A DNA stretch of 64,000 nt from Cercospora beticola. Taxonomy: Eukaryota > Ascomycota > Dothideomycetes > Mycosphaerellales > Mycosphaerellaceae. This document shows, in pieces, positions 43,981-53,603 of the stretch. How positions within the stretch are numbered: the first letter of the stretch is position 1; the number at the start of each line of letters is the position of its first letter. The notes under the pieces were generated by a model, which saw only the letters and a program-made list of their open reading frames with translations, had not been told where the DNA came from and did no database searches. Position numbers and translations under genes: made by a program. The DNA lies in the NCBI RefSeq assembly GCF_033473495.1, contig NC_088943.1, positions 2,212,001-2,276,000 of the forward strand, read 5' to 3'.

Positions 43981-46164
43981 TCAATCCTCGTCACTCTCCC
44001 CTCCAGCCTTGCCTTGACGTTCGTCCTGCAAGCCAGAAGCATCACCAAGCGTACTCTCGTCATCAGAGTCAGAGTCACTACCCTCCAGCTCAGCCTGCGC
44101 GAAAGCCTCCGCGGCCTGCTGCTGCAACTTCAAGACCTCTTCCTCCTGGGCCAGCAACTCCGCTTCCTCTCTCTCCTTCTCAGCACGCTCAAGCTCTTGT
44201 CTCTCCCTCTCCCTTCGCTCAGCCTTCTCACGCTCCTTTCTCGCCTTCTTCTCTGCCTTCTCAGCCTTGACTTTTGCTGCCTGCTCTAGCAAAGCCGCAG
44301 TCTTCTCTCGGATCGCTTCGAGATTGCGACGGCGCGCTTCCATGTCGGCGGCATGACTGCTCTCGGCCTTCTCGGCTTTCTCGGCCTTCTCGATCTTGAC
44401 TTTCTTGGTGGTGGCGCCAGCGTCAGGAGTAGACGATTTGGACGCGGCGCGCTTGAGCGCGTTCGTACGATCAGCGGATACGGAGGGAGCTTTGGGCGTG
44501 CGCGCGTCGCGATCGGTGAATGGATTGACCATGTTGGCGGCTGCGGCTGAGTCGGGCTGAGGAGTGTCGGCGGCCTTGAGCGAGGAAAGGTGTTGTTCCT
44601 TGAGCGTGACTTTGAGCTTTGAAATGTCGGCGACTTCTTTGACGCGTTCGTTGAAGTCGGTGCGCAGTTTGGCGTAAAGCGATTGCGACCAAGCTTCTAC
44701 TTTGGCGATGTTGTTGAAGTACGCGTTCAGTTCTAGCTGAGAAATGCCTTCGGGTCCGACTAGTTCAATGATTTCTGGAAGCTCTGGAACTTTGACGAGT
44801 TGGCGCTGGTAGTCATGCTTCGCCATGTTTGTGGAAGGTGGTGAGGACAAAGCGGCGGCTGGATGTTTGCCAAGTGTGTCGGTTTCTGGGGTGAACGGGT
44901 CTCTGGTAGAATGTGCATGTGAAAGCGGGTCCTCATCTGAAGTGAGCCTGTCCAGAAACCTACTTCTACGGCGACGTTGAGCGGCTGAAGTCTTGTTGCG
45001 CGCCTCGTGTCTTGCAGAGTCGTTTCCGTGGTCACCTATAACTTCCGTGCCTCGGGTCGTGGCAATTGCAGGTGGTGAAGTGCGCTTTCCTTTCCCAGTG
45101 TCTCTGCTGAAAATCATGCCGCCAGTCCATTCGCTGCCCAAGTCATTGGCGAGGTTGGTGTCAGAATCAACGAAGAGAGACCCGTCTGCATTGTTCTCAG
45201 TGGCGTTTGGACTCTCCTGCAAGCCGAGATTGCCTCCCAGTCGCTTGAACCTGCGCGCGTGAGGCAGAGAACGCTCTGAGCGGGGTGCCGCAAAACCAGG
45301 TGGACTCAGGCCAGTCATGTCTTCATCGTCAGGTTTATATGCACCAGCCGCAGCGAGAGACAGATCGTGCGTCTCTGTGAAGTCGTCCAGTTGCTGTGCT
45401 GTATCCTCACGCAAGATGCAGCCGGCTTTGTTGATGGCTTCTTGGCTCCTGTAATAGAAGATAAAGCGGCCCCATGGCTTCGATCCAAATCGAGGGTGGA
45501 CATTCCAGTGATTTCGGTGTGTCTTGCTGCGCTTCTGTGGAACTTTGTGGGAACTGATGTGCCGAACCTCCATGGCATAGTCAGGTTTGATGCCGCTTCG
45601 CCGAACGGACTTCTGGGATCGATAGATCCAACCCTCTCCCTCCATGTCCCATTCTGCATCATCCATGCGCTGGTCAAGCTCAGTATCTTTGAGGTTCGCC
45701 ACCACCTGAATACTGCCTACACCTGGCCGCTCTATCATTCTGTCCTCATCCTCGATCTTCGCCAAGACAACTTTCTTCTCGTCGATACGCTCTGTGAACA
45801 GGTTTGCTTCGTAAACGTCTAGAGGGGGCTGAAGCTTCGAAGTCCAGCCCTCCTTGAAACTCGGACAGTCATAGACTCGCTCGAAGTTCAAGGTCCGTAT
45901 TGCGTAATGTCGGGCGCGCTTGTCTCCGATCCTCAAATCAACCAGAAATGAGCCATCAATCACGAGATCAAAGGAGGCTTCCAATGTGGTGCCTTCGAAC
46001 TTCCCTCTGATTGTTATCTGCTGGCCTGCTTCGACTGGGATGAAGCGCTCGACAATATTCGGGTGCCTTCCGGCGCCAGGGAGGATGTACTCCGGCAATT
46101 TGTCCTCGTCAGCCCAAACCGTGAGCTCCAGCTGCTGGTCAGTCCCAGCGCGTTCGGCCTTCAT
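43981..46164 (-). CDS. Hypothetical protein with N-terminal beta domain and charged coil
   Basis: A 727-residue single-exon protein. The first 230 residues look like one globular beta-rich domain (LELTVWADEDKLPEYILPG, IERFIPVEAGQQITIRGKF, FDLVIDGSFLVDLRIGDKR, GSIQVVANL), resembling fungal domains of unknown function such as DUF7918. A disordered middle follows, then a second short helical segment (PEIIELVGPEGISQLELNAYFNNIAKVEAWSQSL) and a long charged coiled coil with KAEKAEKAE runs and Arg/Glu repeats. The tail is acidic (GSDSDSDDES). No signal peptide or transmembrane span. A nuclear or chromatin-associated role is plausible from composition, but not shown. Confidence 0.8.
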   Translation of the reverse strand: MKAERAGTDQQLELTVWADEDKLPEYILPGAGRHPNIVERFIPVEAGQQITIRGKFEGTTLEASFDLVIDGSFLVDLRIGDKRARHYAIRTLNFERVYDCPSFKEGWTSKLQPPLDVYEANLFTERIDEKKVVLAKIEDEDRMIERPGVGSIQVVANLKDTELDQRMDDAEWDMEGEGWIYRSQKSVRRSGIKPDYAMEVRHISSHKVPQKRSKTHRNHWNVHPRFGSKPWGRFIFYYRSQEAINKAGCILREDTAQQLDDFTETHDLSLAAAGAYKPDDEDMTGLSPPGFAAPRSERSLPHARRFKRLGGNLGLQESPNATENNADGSLFVDSDTNLANDLGSEWTGGMIFSRDTGKGKRTSPPAIATTRGTEVIGDHGNDSARHEARNKTSAAQRRRRSRFLDRLTSDEDPLSHAHSTRDPFTPETDTLGKHPAAALSSPPSTNMAKHDYQRQLVKVPELPEIIELVGPEGISQLELNAYFNNIAKVEAWSQSLYAKLRTDFNERVKEVADISKLKVTLKEQHLSSLKAADTPQPDSAAAANMVNPFTDRDARTPKAPSVSADRTNALKRAASKSSTPDAGATTKKVKIEKAEKAEKAESSHAADMEARRRNLEAIREKTAALLEQAAKVKAEKAEKKARKEREKAERRERERQELERAEKEREEAELLAQEEEVLKLQQQAAEAFAQAELEGSDSDSDDESTLGDASGLQDERQGKAGGESDED

Positions 46165-47534
46165 GGTGCTCCGGTGGCGGTCGACTTGGAGGCTGGGTGG
46201 ATGCAGAGACGCGAGAGGTTCGTGCTGCCGATGCGATGGCGGCTAGCGCCGCGGAAAAGTGCACGTTGGAAGCCTCCGTGACTCGAACAGGTCGAAGCGT
46301 ACTGATGAGAGTGTCCTCGAGGCTTGGATCTCAGCTTCAACAGCTCTTCAGGCACTACAATGTCAATGTTGCGCGCGACACCGACTGTGATCGGACCAGT
46401 GCCGAGGTGAAGATTTTGCCTCTGCTCAGGTGCATTGGGTGCGTGATCTGAAAGTGTTCGAATCCAGGGTCGGGCGTGCTCTCCGTCAAGGGGTATCTGA
46501 CAATGCCAAGGAACTTCCACACGAACAACGTCACCGTCATCCAGATTGAAGGAGATTACGGCTCGTACGAGGTCTGTAGTTCGAGTGCTCGAGAAGATTC
46601 TGCTTGCACTTTCACCACGCACTCAAATATCACAGCCAGGCCTACGCCAAAGGGTTCGGAGTCACGTCAGTCCTCGCTCATGCTTGGTCTCAGAGAGATG
46701 CAGCTGTCCGCTCCTGCCCGTGTCTTCAGCCCCGGCGCTTGTTCTCTTGGGCAATGTTGGTTTCCGAGCAATGTGGTTAGATTCATGCTCGACGCTTGCC
46801 AACAAAGTTGTCCCCTGTAACAGCCTCCTCGCAGAATTGAAAGCAGAAGCCAGCAGCTCAAGTAGAGAGCACACCACTGCGTCTTCCGCGCCTGCACTAC
46901 AACGCGAGAGGTGCGAGGTATCAAATTGGAGACCGCTCGTGGCTTGAACGTGCTAGTGAAAGGAGCTACCGGTCTCAGTCTCGCTTCCGATGTTTCTCTG
47001 CATGTGACACCCGATGCAGACACTTCAGGTCGTGAGGCTGCTGGCCGTGGAGTCTTTTGAGCCGTTCGAGAAGTCGCCAGTCATGGTAGAACTTTCTCAT
47101 CGCTCGCCAATGGTCTTGTGCGAGCATAGTTGAGCCCCATGCGATGCACATCCGTCAAGTTCAGGGGTTGCACGAGTTTAATGTCCTGAACGGTGCACTA
47201 ACATTCGTGACACGCTGCAAGAGGATGCAGAGATGCGCCGTCGCGAGTTGGCCTCCAAAGCACCTGCCTGCGCTGCTCTGCCGCCTCGAAGTCGCAGCTG
47301 CCGCGACAAAAAGCAAAACGTATCTCCAGCCTTGGCGCGCCCTCACATATTATCATCACCACACCAGCAAAAGTGAGAAACACCAAAAGCAAAACATCAA
47401 CAACACACCGCCTCCGCCGCCTGCACAAACACGCGCATCGACGTCGTCGGCTTCAGCAAAGAAAGTCAAATGGTCAGCGGAAATGCAAAAAAAAGTAATA
47501 TTCCATGTCTCATACCATACCTGAAAGACACTCT
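46165..47534. other. Intergenic region, no gene seen
   Basis: Upstream of the coiled-coil protein. ORFs of up to 150 codons appear on both strands but overlap one another, lack domains and have no protein texture. CA-rich sequence at 47355-47450. The region grades into the repeat block that follows. Confidence 0.4.
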
Positions 47535-49096
47535 CTGCTGGTCGACCGAATCCGTCGATTCAGGACCACTAAGCCAACACGTCGCGTCCGAAACACTGGC
47601 CGGAGAGGTTCACCCTAGGTTTACGCCACGTTCAGGGTGATTCATGGAAACAAATAATGCCGAACCTTTATGGATGCTCAGCGGAATTAGCGCGCTTCCC
47701 TTGGGCAGGCCTGAGAAGCCGGGCACGAGAAGCTGACTTTGCGCATCTGAATGGCCTTGCACAACTTCTGACGCCGCGCCCACAACTCCAAGGCTCAGAC
47801 TAACCAGGCTCTGGGATCCATTGCGTCTTCCAGTCTCGCGCGGTGCGACAACAGAACTGCGGTTCTGTCGACAGCTTGCTCGCAGAATGCTTGCACGAAG
47901 ACTTTGCCGCCAGCCGTGAACAGATGCGCACTCGTTTTTGGCGTGGTTGTCGTTGCTCAACGCCGTCTGCAGTTGGCGAACGGGTAGGTGACGGAGAACG
48001 ATCGTCGCTGGAGGAAAGAACGGTCGTCGGCCTGGCAGCGGCGAGGAGAGCGAGCTTGCGCTGTTTCTCCGACGAAGCCAGAGTGCATTTTTGGCGAAGC
48101 ACACGCTTCACGTGCGCAAATCGCTGCCAGCACCCCCGATGAAATGGAAATCCTGACTGACGGCGTTGAGCAATGCCGCTTCAAGATCCAGCTTTGGCAA
48201 ATGACAGGAGCAAAAAAGTGTCAGCGCCAGTGCGAAAGGAGGAAATGCAAAAAGAAGATGAAGATCAGAGAGATCTTCACCCACAGCCATATCAAAGCCA
48301 TCCCACAAGGACCCGGCGCTGCGAGCAGTCCGGCTGAGCTGAGCAAGGCGGCGTCCCGCCTTACCCCTCAGCCATCGACTGCAAGGTACCAGGTTCATCC
48401 ACGGACTACTCTCCACGTTTCGGATGATTGGTAGAGATAATAATACCGACTCAATACAACTCCTCAGCGGAATCGCCGCGCTTTGCCTTGGGCAAAAAAA
48501 AAATGTCGCCGCCAATGCACTGAAAGTGCAAAAGACGAAGACCGAAACCACCGTCCGATAACCAAGTTCTAACCCATTCCTGAGACCTCTTGCTGTTTCT
48601 GTAACTGTCACGTCTAAGACGAATATTCAGTTGGGCTATTAACCGTCACCGTACCGACTCGGTGGTCGGTAAAGTCGCTTTTACCCGTCGTTGCAAGTTT
48701 TGAGGTTCACCGACGGACTGCATCCACGTTTTCGATGATTGGTGGAGAGGGGTAAATTCATAATGAATATAAGGGTTCAGCGGAGTCGGCGCACTTTGCC
48801 TTGGGCAAAAAAAAAGGTCACCGCCAATGCACTGAGAAAGTGCAAAAGACGAAGATCAGAACCAACGTCCGATTACCAATATTCTTGCCCATTCCTTAGA
48901 CCTCTGCTGTATGGCTGTCGATCGAGTCCGTAGACTCGATCTCCAACTAGGTACTGATCGCGTTGGCGTCCCAACCGACGTTCGCCCGTCATTGCATTTT
49001 TGAGGCCCAGCGACGGACTACTCCACATTCTCGCTGATTGGTGGAGAGGGGTAAATTCTTATTATATGAGGGTTCAGCGGAATCGGCGCGCTTCAG
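47535..49096. repeat. Degenerate tandem repeat of about 300 bp with conserved hairpins
   Basis: Four diverged copies are visible: about 47535-47709 (A), 48381-48600 (B), 48685-48917 (C) and 48983-49096 (D, truncated). B, C and D start about 300 bp apart. Each contains GGTTCA or GAGGCCCA followed by CGACGGAC(T), then TGATTGGT(G/A)GAGA, then TCAGCGGA(A/G)TC. B and C continue with two hairpins: TTTGCC-TTG-GGCAAA followed by an A-run (48482-48496 and 48795-48809), and TGCACT-loop-AGTGCA (48506-48520 and 48828-48844). The loop length changes from 3 to 5 bases between B and C while the stem is kept. Between C and D lies a perfect palindrome, ATCGAGTC-CGTA-GACTCGAT, near 48921. No ORF spans the block. 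Confidence 0.7.
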
Positions 49097-49525
49097 TTGT
49101 GGCGAGGGCGTGGCGGGGCAGCGGCGTGTGTGCTGCTGCGGGCGGCGAGAGGATTTTCCGGGCGCCGATGCGGGACGGCAGTGAGGTGCGGGTGTCGTGC
49201 TGGTAAAGCGCATTGTTCTTCGTCCAGGTCCATGTTCACAGGCGCGTTCAGTCGGCGGTTCTTTGCATCTTGAGGTTCGCGATTTAGTTCGATTCCAACG
49301 GGGCGCTGCACGAGCACGTCCCATTCATGTGAGGCACAATTCTTACTTGCACGCTTGACTACAGTGATGCCTCAACATCGTGAGAGCCGAGCGTAGCCCT
49401 ACGCCACGCGTCTGAGCCAGAACACTGGCGACAGAACGCATCGCGACAAGAGGGTCCATGGAGTCGGGCGATCTGGTGAGTGGTGTCTTCCACACGAACT
49501 CACTTCAAGCCGCTCCTAAAGTCAT

Positions 49526-49556
49526 GGCAGTGGTATCCAGTTCAGTGGTATCCAGT
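49526..49556. repeat. Short direct tandem repeat
   Basis: The 15-mer AGTGGTATCCAGTTC occurs twice in a row. Nearby, AGTACATTCCCAT also recurs (around 49682 and 49741). These are simple local duplications without visible function. Confidence 0.6.
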
Positions 49557-49816
49557 TCGGTCGTAGCTATCGTCATGATCTCGTTCGTCCAGCTATCGTC
49601 CACGGTCTCGAAATTACCATCACCAGCTTAACTCGTGTCAAAGAAGGCCTCGCGTCCTATTCAGCAAAAGCATCTTTCCCCAAGTACATTCCCATAGAGT
49701 CATCCGACCTCGCAGCCACGTGCAGTAACAGCAGGCCTCGAGTACATTCCCATGATTCATGCTCTCGTGGTCACATTACATCGAGTCATTCATCCCTCAC
49801 TCCTCGAACCGCACTT

Positions 49817-50308
49817 TCAGACCACAAACCGAAAGTTTTGCATCTGAATCAACCAGTCTCTTCCCTTCTCCTTATTCGGCACAAGCACAAACTCCTCACT
49901 GAAGCCTCTCATCTCTCCATCCTTCCTCTCATTCAACCTCACATACCCGCTGACCTGCACACCAATGCTCACGTTCTTCTCCATCTCTCTCTTCCTGCCC
50001 GACTTTGCGATTTCAGGATCGAGTGCAGGGTTGATGATTTGGCTGTTGAGACTCTGCACGTCGTAATACGCCCATGGCATTTCAGAGTACTTGGCTTGGA
50101 AGGCTTGAGGGTCATTGGTGACATCGCCGTTGTAGTTGATGATGGGAAGGTTGCGGGAAGGAGTGGAGCCTGCTATGGGTGGAATGTAGTAGCTGGCGAT
50201 GTTGTTGCGGGATGAGGTGGTGGACAGAGTCGTGTAGTAGTTGTCGATGAAGGTTTCTGCTGTCTCGGTTGCGACCTTTGTGAGGTCTGTTTGGGAGAGT
50301 CCAGACAT
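49817..50308 (-). CDS. Mtr2/p15-like NTF2-fold mRNA export protein
   Basis: A 163-residue single-exon protein. The ATG at 50308 (MSGLSQTDLTKVATETAETFIDNYYTTL) begins the first NTF2 helix pair; sequence further upstream is not protein-like. The NTF2-like pattern is clear: the helical start, the LPIINYNGD strand, FQAKYSEMPWAYYDVQSLNSQIINP, then VSIGVQVSGYVRLNE and FSEEFVLVPNKE, ending WLIQMQNFRFVV. Proteins of this length and order in fungi are Mtr2-type partners of Mex67 in nuclear export of mRNA. Other NTF2-like adaptors remain possible. It is divergent from the eL38 gene, with 318 bp between starts. Confidence 0.85.
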   Translation of the reverse strand: MSGLSQTDLTKVATETAETFIDNYYTTLSTTSSRNNIASYYIPPIAGSTPSRNLPIINYNGDVTNDPQAFQAKYSEMPWAYYDVQSLNSQIINPALDPEIAKSGRKREMEKNVSIGVQVSGYVRLNERKDGEMRGFSEEFVLVPNKEKGRDWLIQMQNFRFVV

Positions 50309-50626
50309 GATGAGCGTGGTTCTGCTGTTGCACGCCTTTGCTGTGGATGATTCTGCTGTGATGGTGAAAGTGTCTGGGTGTGTGTTGTGCGAGGTAGAGA
50401 CCGGACGAGGGGAATCCCGCTGTGCATGTGAATGTTGATGCGAGGTGAAGTGAAGCAAGGACGGGTCGCGACAATGCCAAGATTTCAAGCCGAGGAAACG
50501 CCGACAGCTTCCGGCCCGCACTCTTCGATTTTGGAACCAATGCGACGAGTGTGGAGGGTTTGAGAGGACAGCAACGTCAAGACATCACCAATTCACCCTC
50601 ACGTCGCCATTCACACCGCCGCAACC
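50309..50626. promoter_or_regulatory. Bidirectional promoter of Mtr2-like and eL38 genes
   Basis: The two start codons face away from each other across 318 bp. The sequence is rich in CA and CT tracts, especially before the ribosomal-protein start, as is common for such genes. No specific operator was identified. Confidence 0.5.
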
Positions 50627-51051
50627 ATGCCTCGCGAAGTCACCGACATCAAGAGCTTCATCGAGATCTGCCGTCGCAAGGATGCTTCCTGTATGTGAGG
50701 TCCTACACCGAGATGTTTGGAGGATGTGGGGAGAGCGGGATCGAGGGCAAAATATGACATGATGGGATGATATGCTGACGATGTATGGAACAGCTGCGCG
50801 GATAAAGAAGAACCGCAGCGCCGGTATCAACCAGACCAAGTTCAAGGTCCGCTGCCAGAGACACCTCTACACTCTCGTGCTCAAGGACAACGACAAGGCC
50901 GAGAAGCTGAAGCAGTCGCTTCCTCCGGGTGAGTGCAAAGATGCTCATACTTCACGACGAGCGTGTGAACTGACGACTTGGCACAGGGCTCTCCATCTCC
51001 GAGACGCCAAAGAAGAACGCCCGTGGCAAGCGTGTCGCCAAGTCTTCGTAG
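50627..51051 (+). CDS. RPL38: 60S ribosomal protein eL38
   Basis: Three exons, 50627-50690, 50794-50928 and 50987-51051, give 87 residues. [20 protein letters not shown] is the highly conserved N-terminus; [20 protein letters not shown] and [23 protein letters not shown] complete the core. The C-terminal extension ([17 protein letters not shown]) is typical of filamentous fungi, where eL38 is longer than the 70 residues of animals. Intron 1 is 103 bp (GTATGT) and intron 2 is 58 bp (GTGAGT); short first exons with early introns are normal for fungal ribosomal-protein genes. It is a component of the large cytosolic ribosomal subunit. Confidence 0.96.
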
Positions 51052-51808
51052 ATGTTTCGAGCATGAGCGGGAATTGAAGGAGGCATTGGCGTTCTACGGA
51101 AATGGCAGCATGAGATGAATGGCATATTTGCGAAGCTCCGGAATCATCGGAGCCGCGCGAATCAAGAGCTAGAAATATGAGCAAACCAATGAGTTAGGCC
51201 ACATGAAATGGCAATGGCGACTTCAACCCGTGATCACCATACGCCTTGATTTCTTTCTGGTCTGAGTTGCCGAATGGAAGCGGCGAGCATGCCGACTAGG
51301 GAAGTGCAATTGCGGACGGACTACAAGTGCCTCAGCTTCCGAAATGCTGACCGCACCTTACAACCCGTCCTAGATTGAGCGCGAGCGAAGAGGCCTCTGA
51401 CATTGCGCCTACGAAGACACGGGCGACAATGATCGAATAACCTCTTACAAACTTCTGATTTTGAGCACAGCCACACGAATTACCTGCAGCGTACGATCAT
51501 CGTCTAGAGCACTATCCGGCTCCGTATGCTGCCGACACAGACGAATCACGGCAGTAAGCTGAAACAGAATCTCAGGTGCTCGTTGACGGTCTTGATGTCA
51601 CATGCGAGATACTACAGAGGACGAATGTGTGATGATACACCTCAAACCCACGTCGTATGCACTGCCGAAAGCGCCAAGGTGTTGATATAGAGGCCGAAGC
51701 TTTGCCGCGTTACACAACATCAGCTACGTCTGTCCAGCTGAAATCAAAGGTAAGTCTGTCCTTTCCCCTCTTTGGACTAGCATTTCAGCGTCCCTCGTCA
51801 TATTCCAA
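51052..51808. other. Intergenic region, no gene seen
   Basis: Between eL38 and the HET gene. GTAAGT at about 51750 could mark a 5'-untranslated intron of the HET gene. No other structure was seen. Confidence 0.4.
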
Positions 51809-53506
51809 ATGGGAAACCCACAGAATCAGCACTCCACGATACAGTATGCGCTGCCGAACGACTGCCTTGAACAAAGCACAGACAGAGAAGACAACCGGCC
51901 AAGCGGAAGTATAGATGACTCGTCTTCATGTACTCACACAAAGACTCCGAATTCCTCGCTCTACGCCTCGTTGCCCCCAGGCCACATTCGCGTTCTGCGG
52001 CTGCAGCCAGCTCGCTCATTAACGGCCGCTCTTGTTGGTACTCTCGAGGTCGTCCAACTTGCAGGCGAAGTCCAATACGAAGCTCTTTCTTATACTTGGG
52101 GCACGACATTCGGCGAGACTGTCGAGGACTCAACGGCTAGGCATAAGGCAAAGCATGACCGCGCCTTCTTGACACAGCCTTCTGAGCCCGGCAAGATAGG
52201 CTTGCATGGACTCACTATTTCTACAACTGCCAATTTGGGACTCGCACTCAGACGATTACGGCAGCCCGACGAGGTTCGAGTCCTTTGGATCGATGCTATA
52301 TGTATCAATCAAGACGATCTCTCCGAGCGTTCAGCTCAGGTGGTACAGATGGCGGAGATCTTCACACGCGCAAGCCGAGTCGTCGTCTGGATCGGCGAGG
52401 ACTCTATATACCGTGATGGACAAGCCTTCTTCCGATGCTGTCGCAAATATGAGATGATCATGAAATCAAGATGGAGTAGAACTTGGCGAAAATCTGCTTT
52501 GAGGGTTACATCGACGACCTGGAAAGTGATTAATCACAACTTCCATGAGAACATGCCTCATTTGCTGGATTCTGTGGTCACATTCGGTATCAATCAAGAT
52601 CACAGGGCGCCGTTGTTGTCGTGGAGGCCCAAATATCAGAATGAGCTGCTCGACTTATTCATGTCGAGACGTTATTTTACCCGCCGATGGTGTGTGCAGG
52701 AGGTGGCTTTCGCCACAAATGCCACAGTGCAATGCGGTGCGTTGGAGCTTCCTTGGCCAACATTCAGCGCTGTTGCTGGCGGGGTCAACAGACTTCGCTA
52801 TACCACGCTCTCAGCACTCACCGAGCTTACGGACTTTTCCAAGGACGCAGCCTCTCTACTCATCAGGTTCTCGGGCCATCAATGCGCAGACGATCGTGAT
52901 CGCATTTACGCCATCGCCAAACTGCTCCAGCTTTGCGAGGACTGTCCACCGTTTGTGATAGACTATGGACTGGATTGGCCAACGGTGTGTACTCATTTCG
53001 CCCGAGACTACGTCATGCTAAATGGATACACTGCAGCGTGGAACATTCTCAAATTGGCCCAAAAGCGATGCGACCCTTGGCCGGAAGACGTTCGACTGCC
53101 CGATTGGGTGCCTAGCTGGGTGCCTAGTTGGGCCTACAGTCTTCAATTCTACTCCAGTGGCATCAGTCGTACCGATGCTGTATCATCTGAGCAACAGTGT
53201 CGCGCAGCTGGCCGCAATCTCGCAGTGACTTGTGACGATCATAAGATGGAAATTGATCTTCTGTATCGTGGCCGAGTAGGCGGGTACGCCGACGAGCAAA
53301 ACCAGCTCACGAGCGATGACTGTGGCTACGGGCTACCGCCGGAGTACCGGAGTATAATTGAAAGCCCTGAAAACATGATTTTGGTGTTCAGACGTTGTGT
53401 TGAGCAGCCTATGGTTTTCCAGATCAAAGGCTATGTTCGAGAAGGGCAGTGGGAGTCGTTTTGCGACATTGGGGAAGAAGAAATGCACAGTATCACCATC
53501 GTCTAA
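51809..53506 (+). CDS. Heterokaryon-incompatibility (HET) domain protein
   Basis: A 565-residue single-exon protein. The HET domain spans about residues 55-250: IRVLRLQPA, the hallmark YEALSYTWG, then TTANLGLALRRLRQPDEVRVLWIDAICINQDDLSERSAQV and MAEIFTRASRVVVWIGED. C-terminal of it are SRRYFTRRWCVQEVAFA, RDRIYAIAKLL and the Trp-rich LPDWVPSWVPSWAYS, all usual in this superfamily. HET proteins act in non-self recognition and programmed cell death between fungal strains; which partner, if any, triggers this copy cannot be told. There is no NACHT or STAND module. It is convergent with the P450 gene, leaving under 100 bp between stops. Confidence 0.92.
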   Translation: MGNPQNQHSTIQYALPNDCLEQSTDREDNRPSGSIDDSSSCTHTKTPNSSLYASLPPGHIRVLRLQPARSLTAALVGTLEVVQLAGEVQYEALSYTWGTTFGETVEDSTARHKAKHDRAFLTQPSEPGKIGLHGLTISTTANLGLALRRLRQPDEVRVLWIDAICINQDDLSERSAQVVQMAEIFTRASRVVVWIGEDSIYRDGQAFFRCCRKYEMIMKSRWSRTWRKSALRVTSTTWKVINHNFHENMPHLLDSVVTFGINQDHRAPLLSWRPKYQNELLDLFMSRRYFTRRWCVQEVAFATNATVQCGALELPWPTFSAVAGGVNRLRYTTLSALTELTDFSKDAASLLIRFSGHQCADDRDRIYAIAKLLQLCEDCPPFVIDYGLDWPTVCTHFARDYVMLNGYTAAWNILKLAQKRCDPWPEDVRLPDWVPSWVPSWAYSLQFYSSGISRTDAVSSEQQCRAAGRNLAVTCDDHKMEIDLLYRGRVGGYADEQNQLTSDDCGYGLPPEYRSIIESPENMILVFRRCVEQPMVFQIKGYVREGQWESFCDIGEEEMHSITIV

Positions 53507-53603
53507 GATCTCGCACAAGACTCACGCCATGCAGAGGCGAAAATGCTGATTACATGCTTCCAACAGAGCTTGGTACGAGGGCAAAATTGGCATGCTGTGG
53601 CTC

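Noticed and set aside
46460..46485. tRNA B-box-like GTTCGAATCC
   Set aside because: The flanks do not form a T-stem, and no acceptor or anticodon arm could be found at the right distances on either strand.
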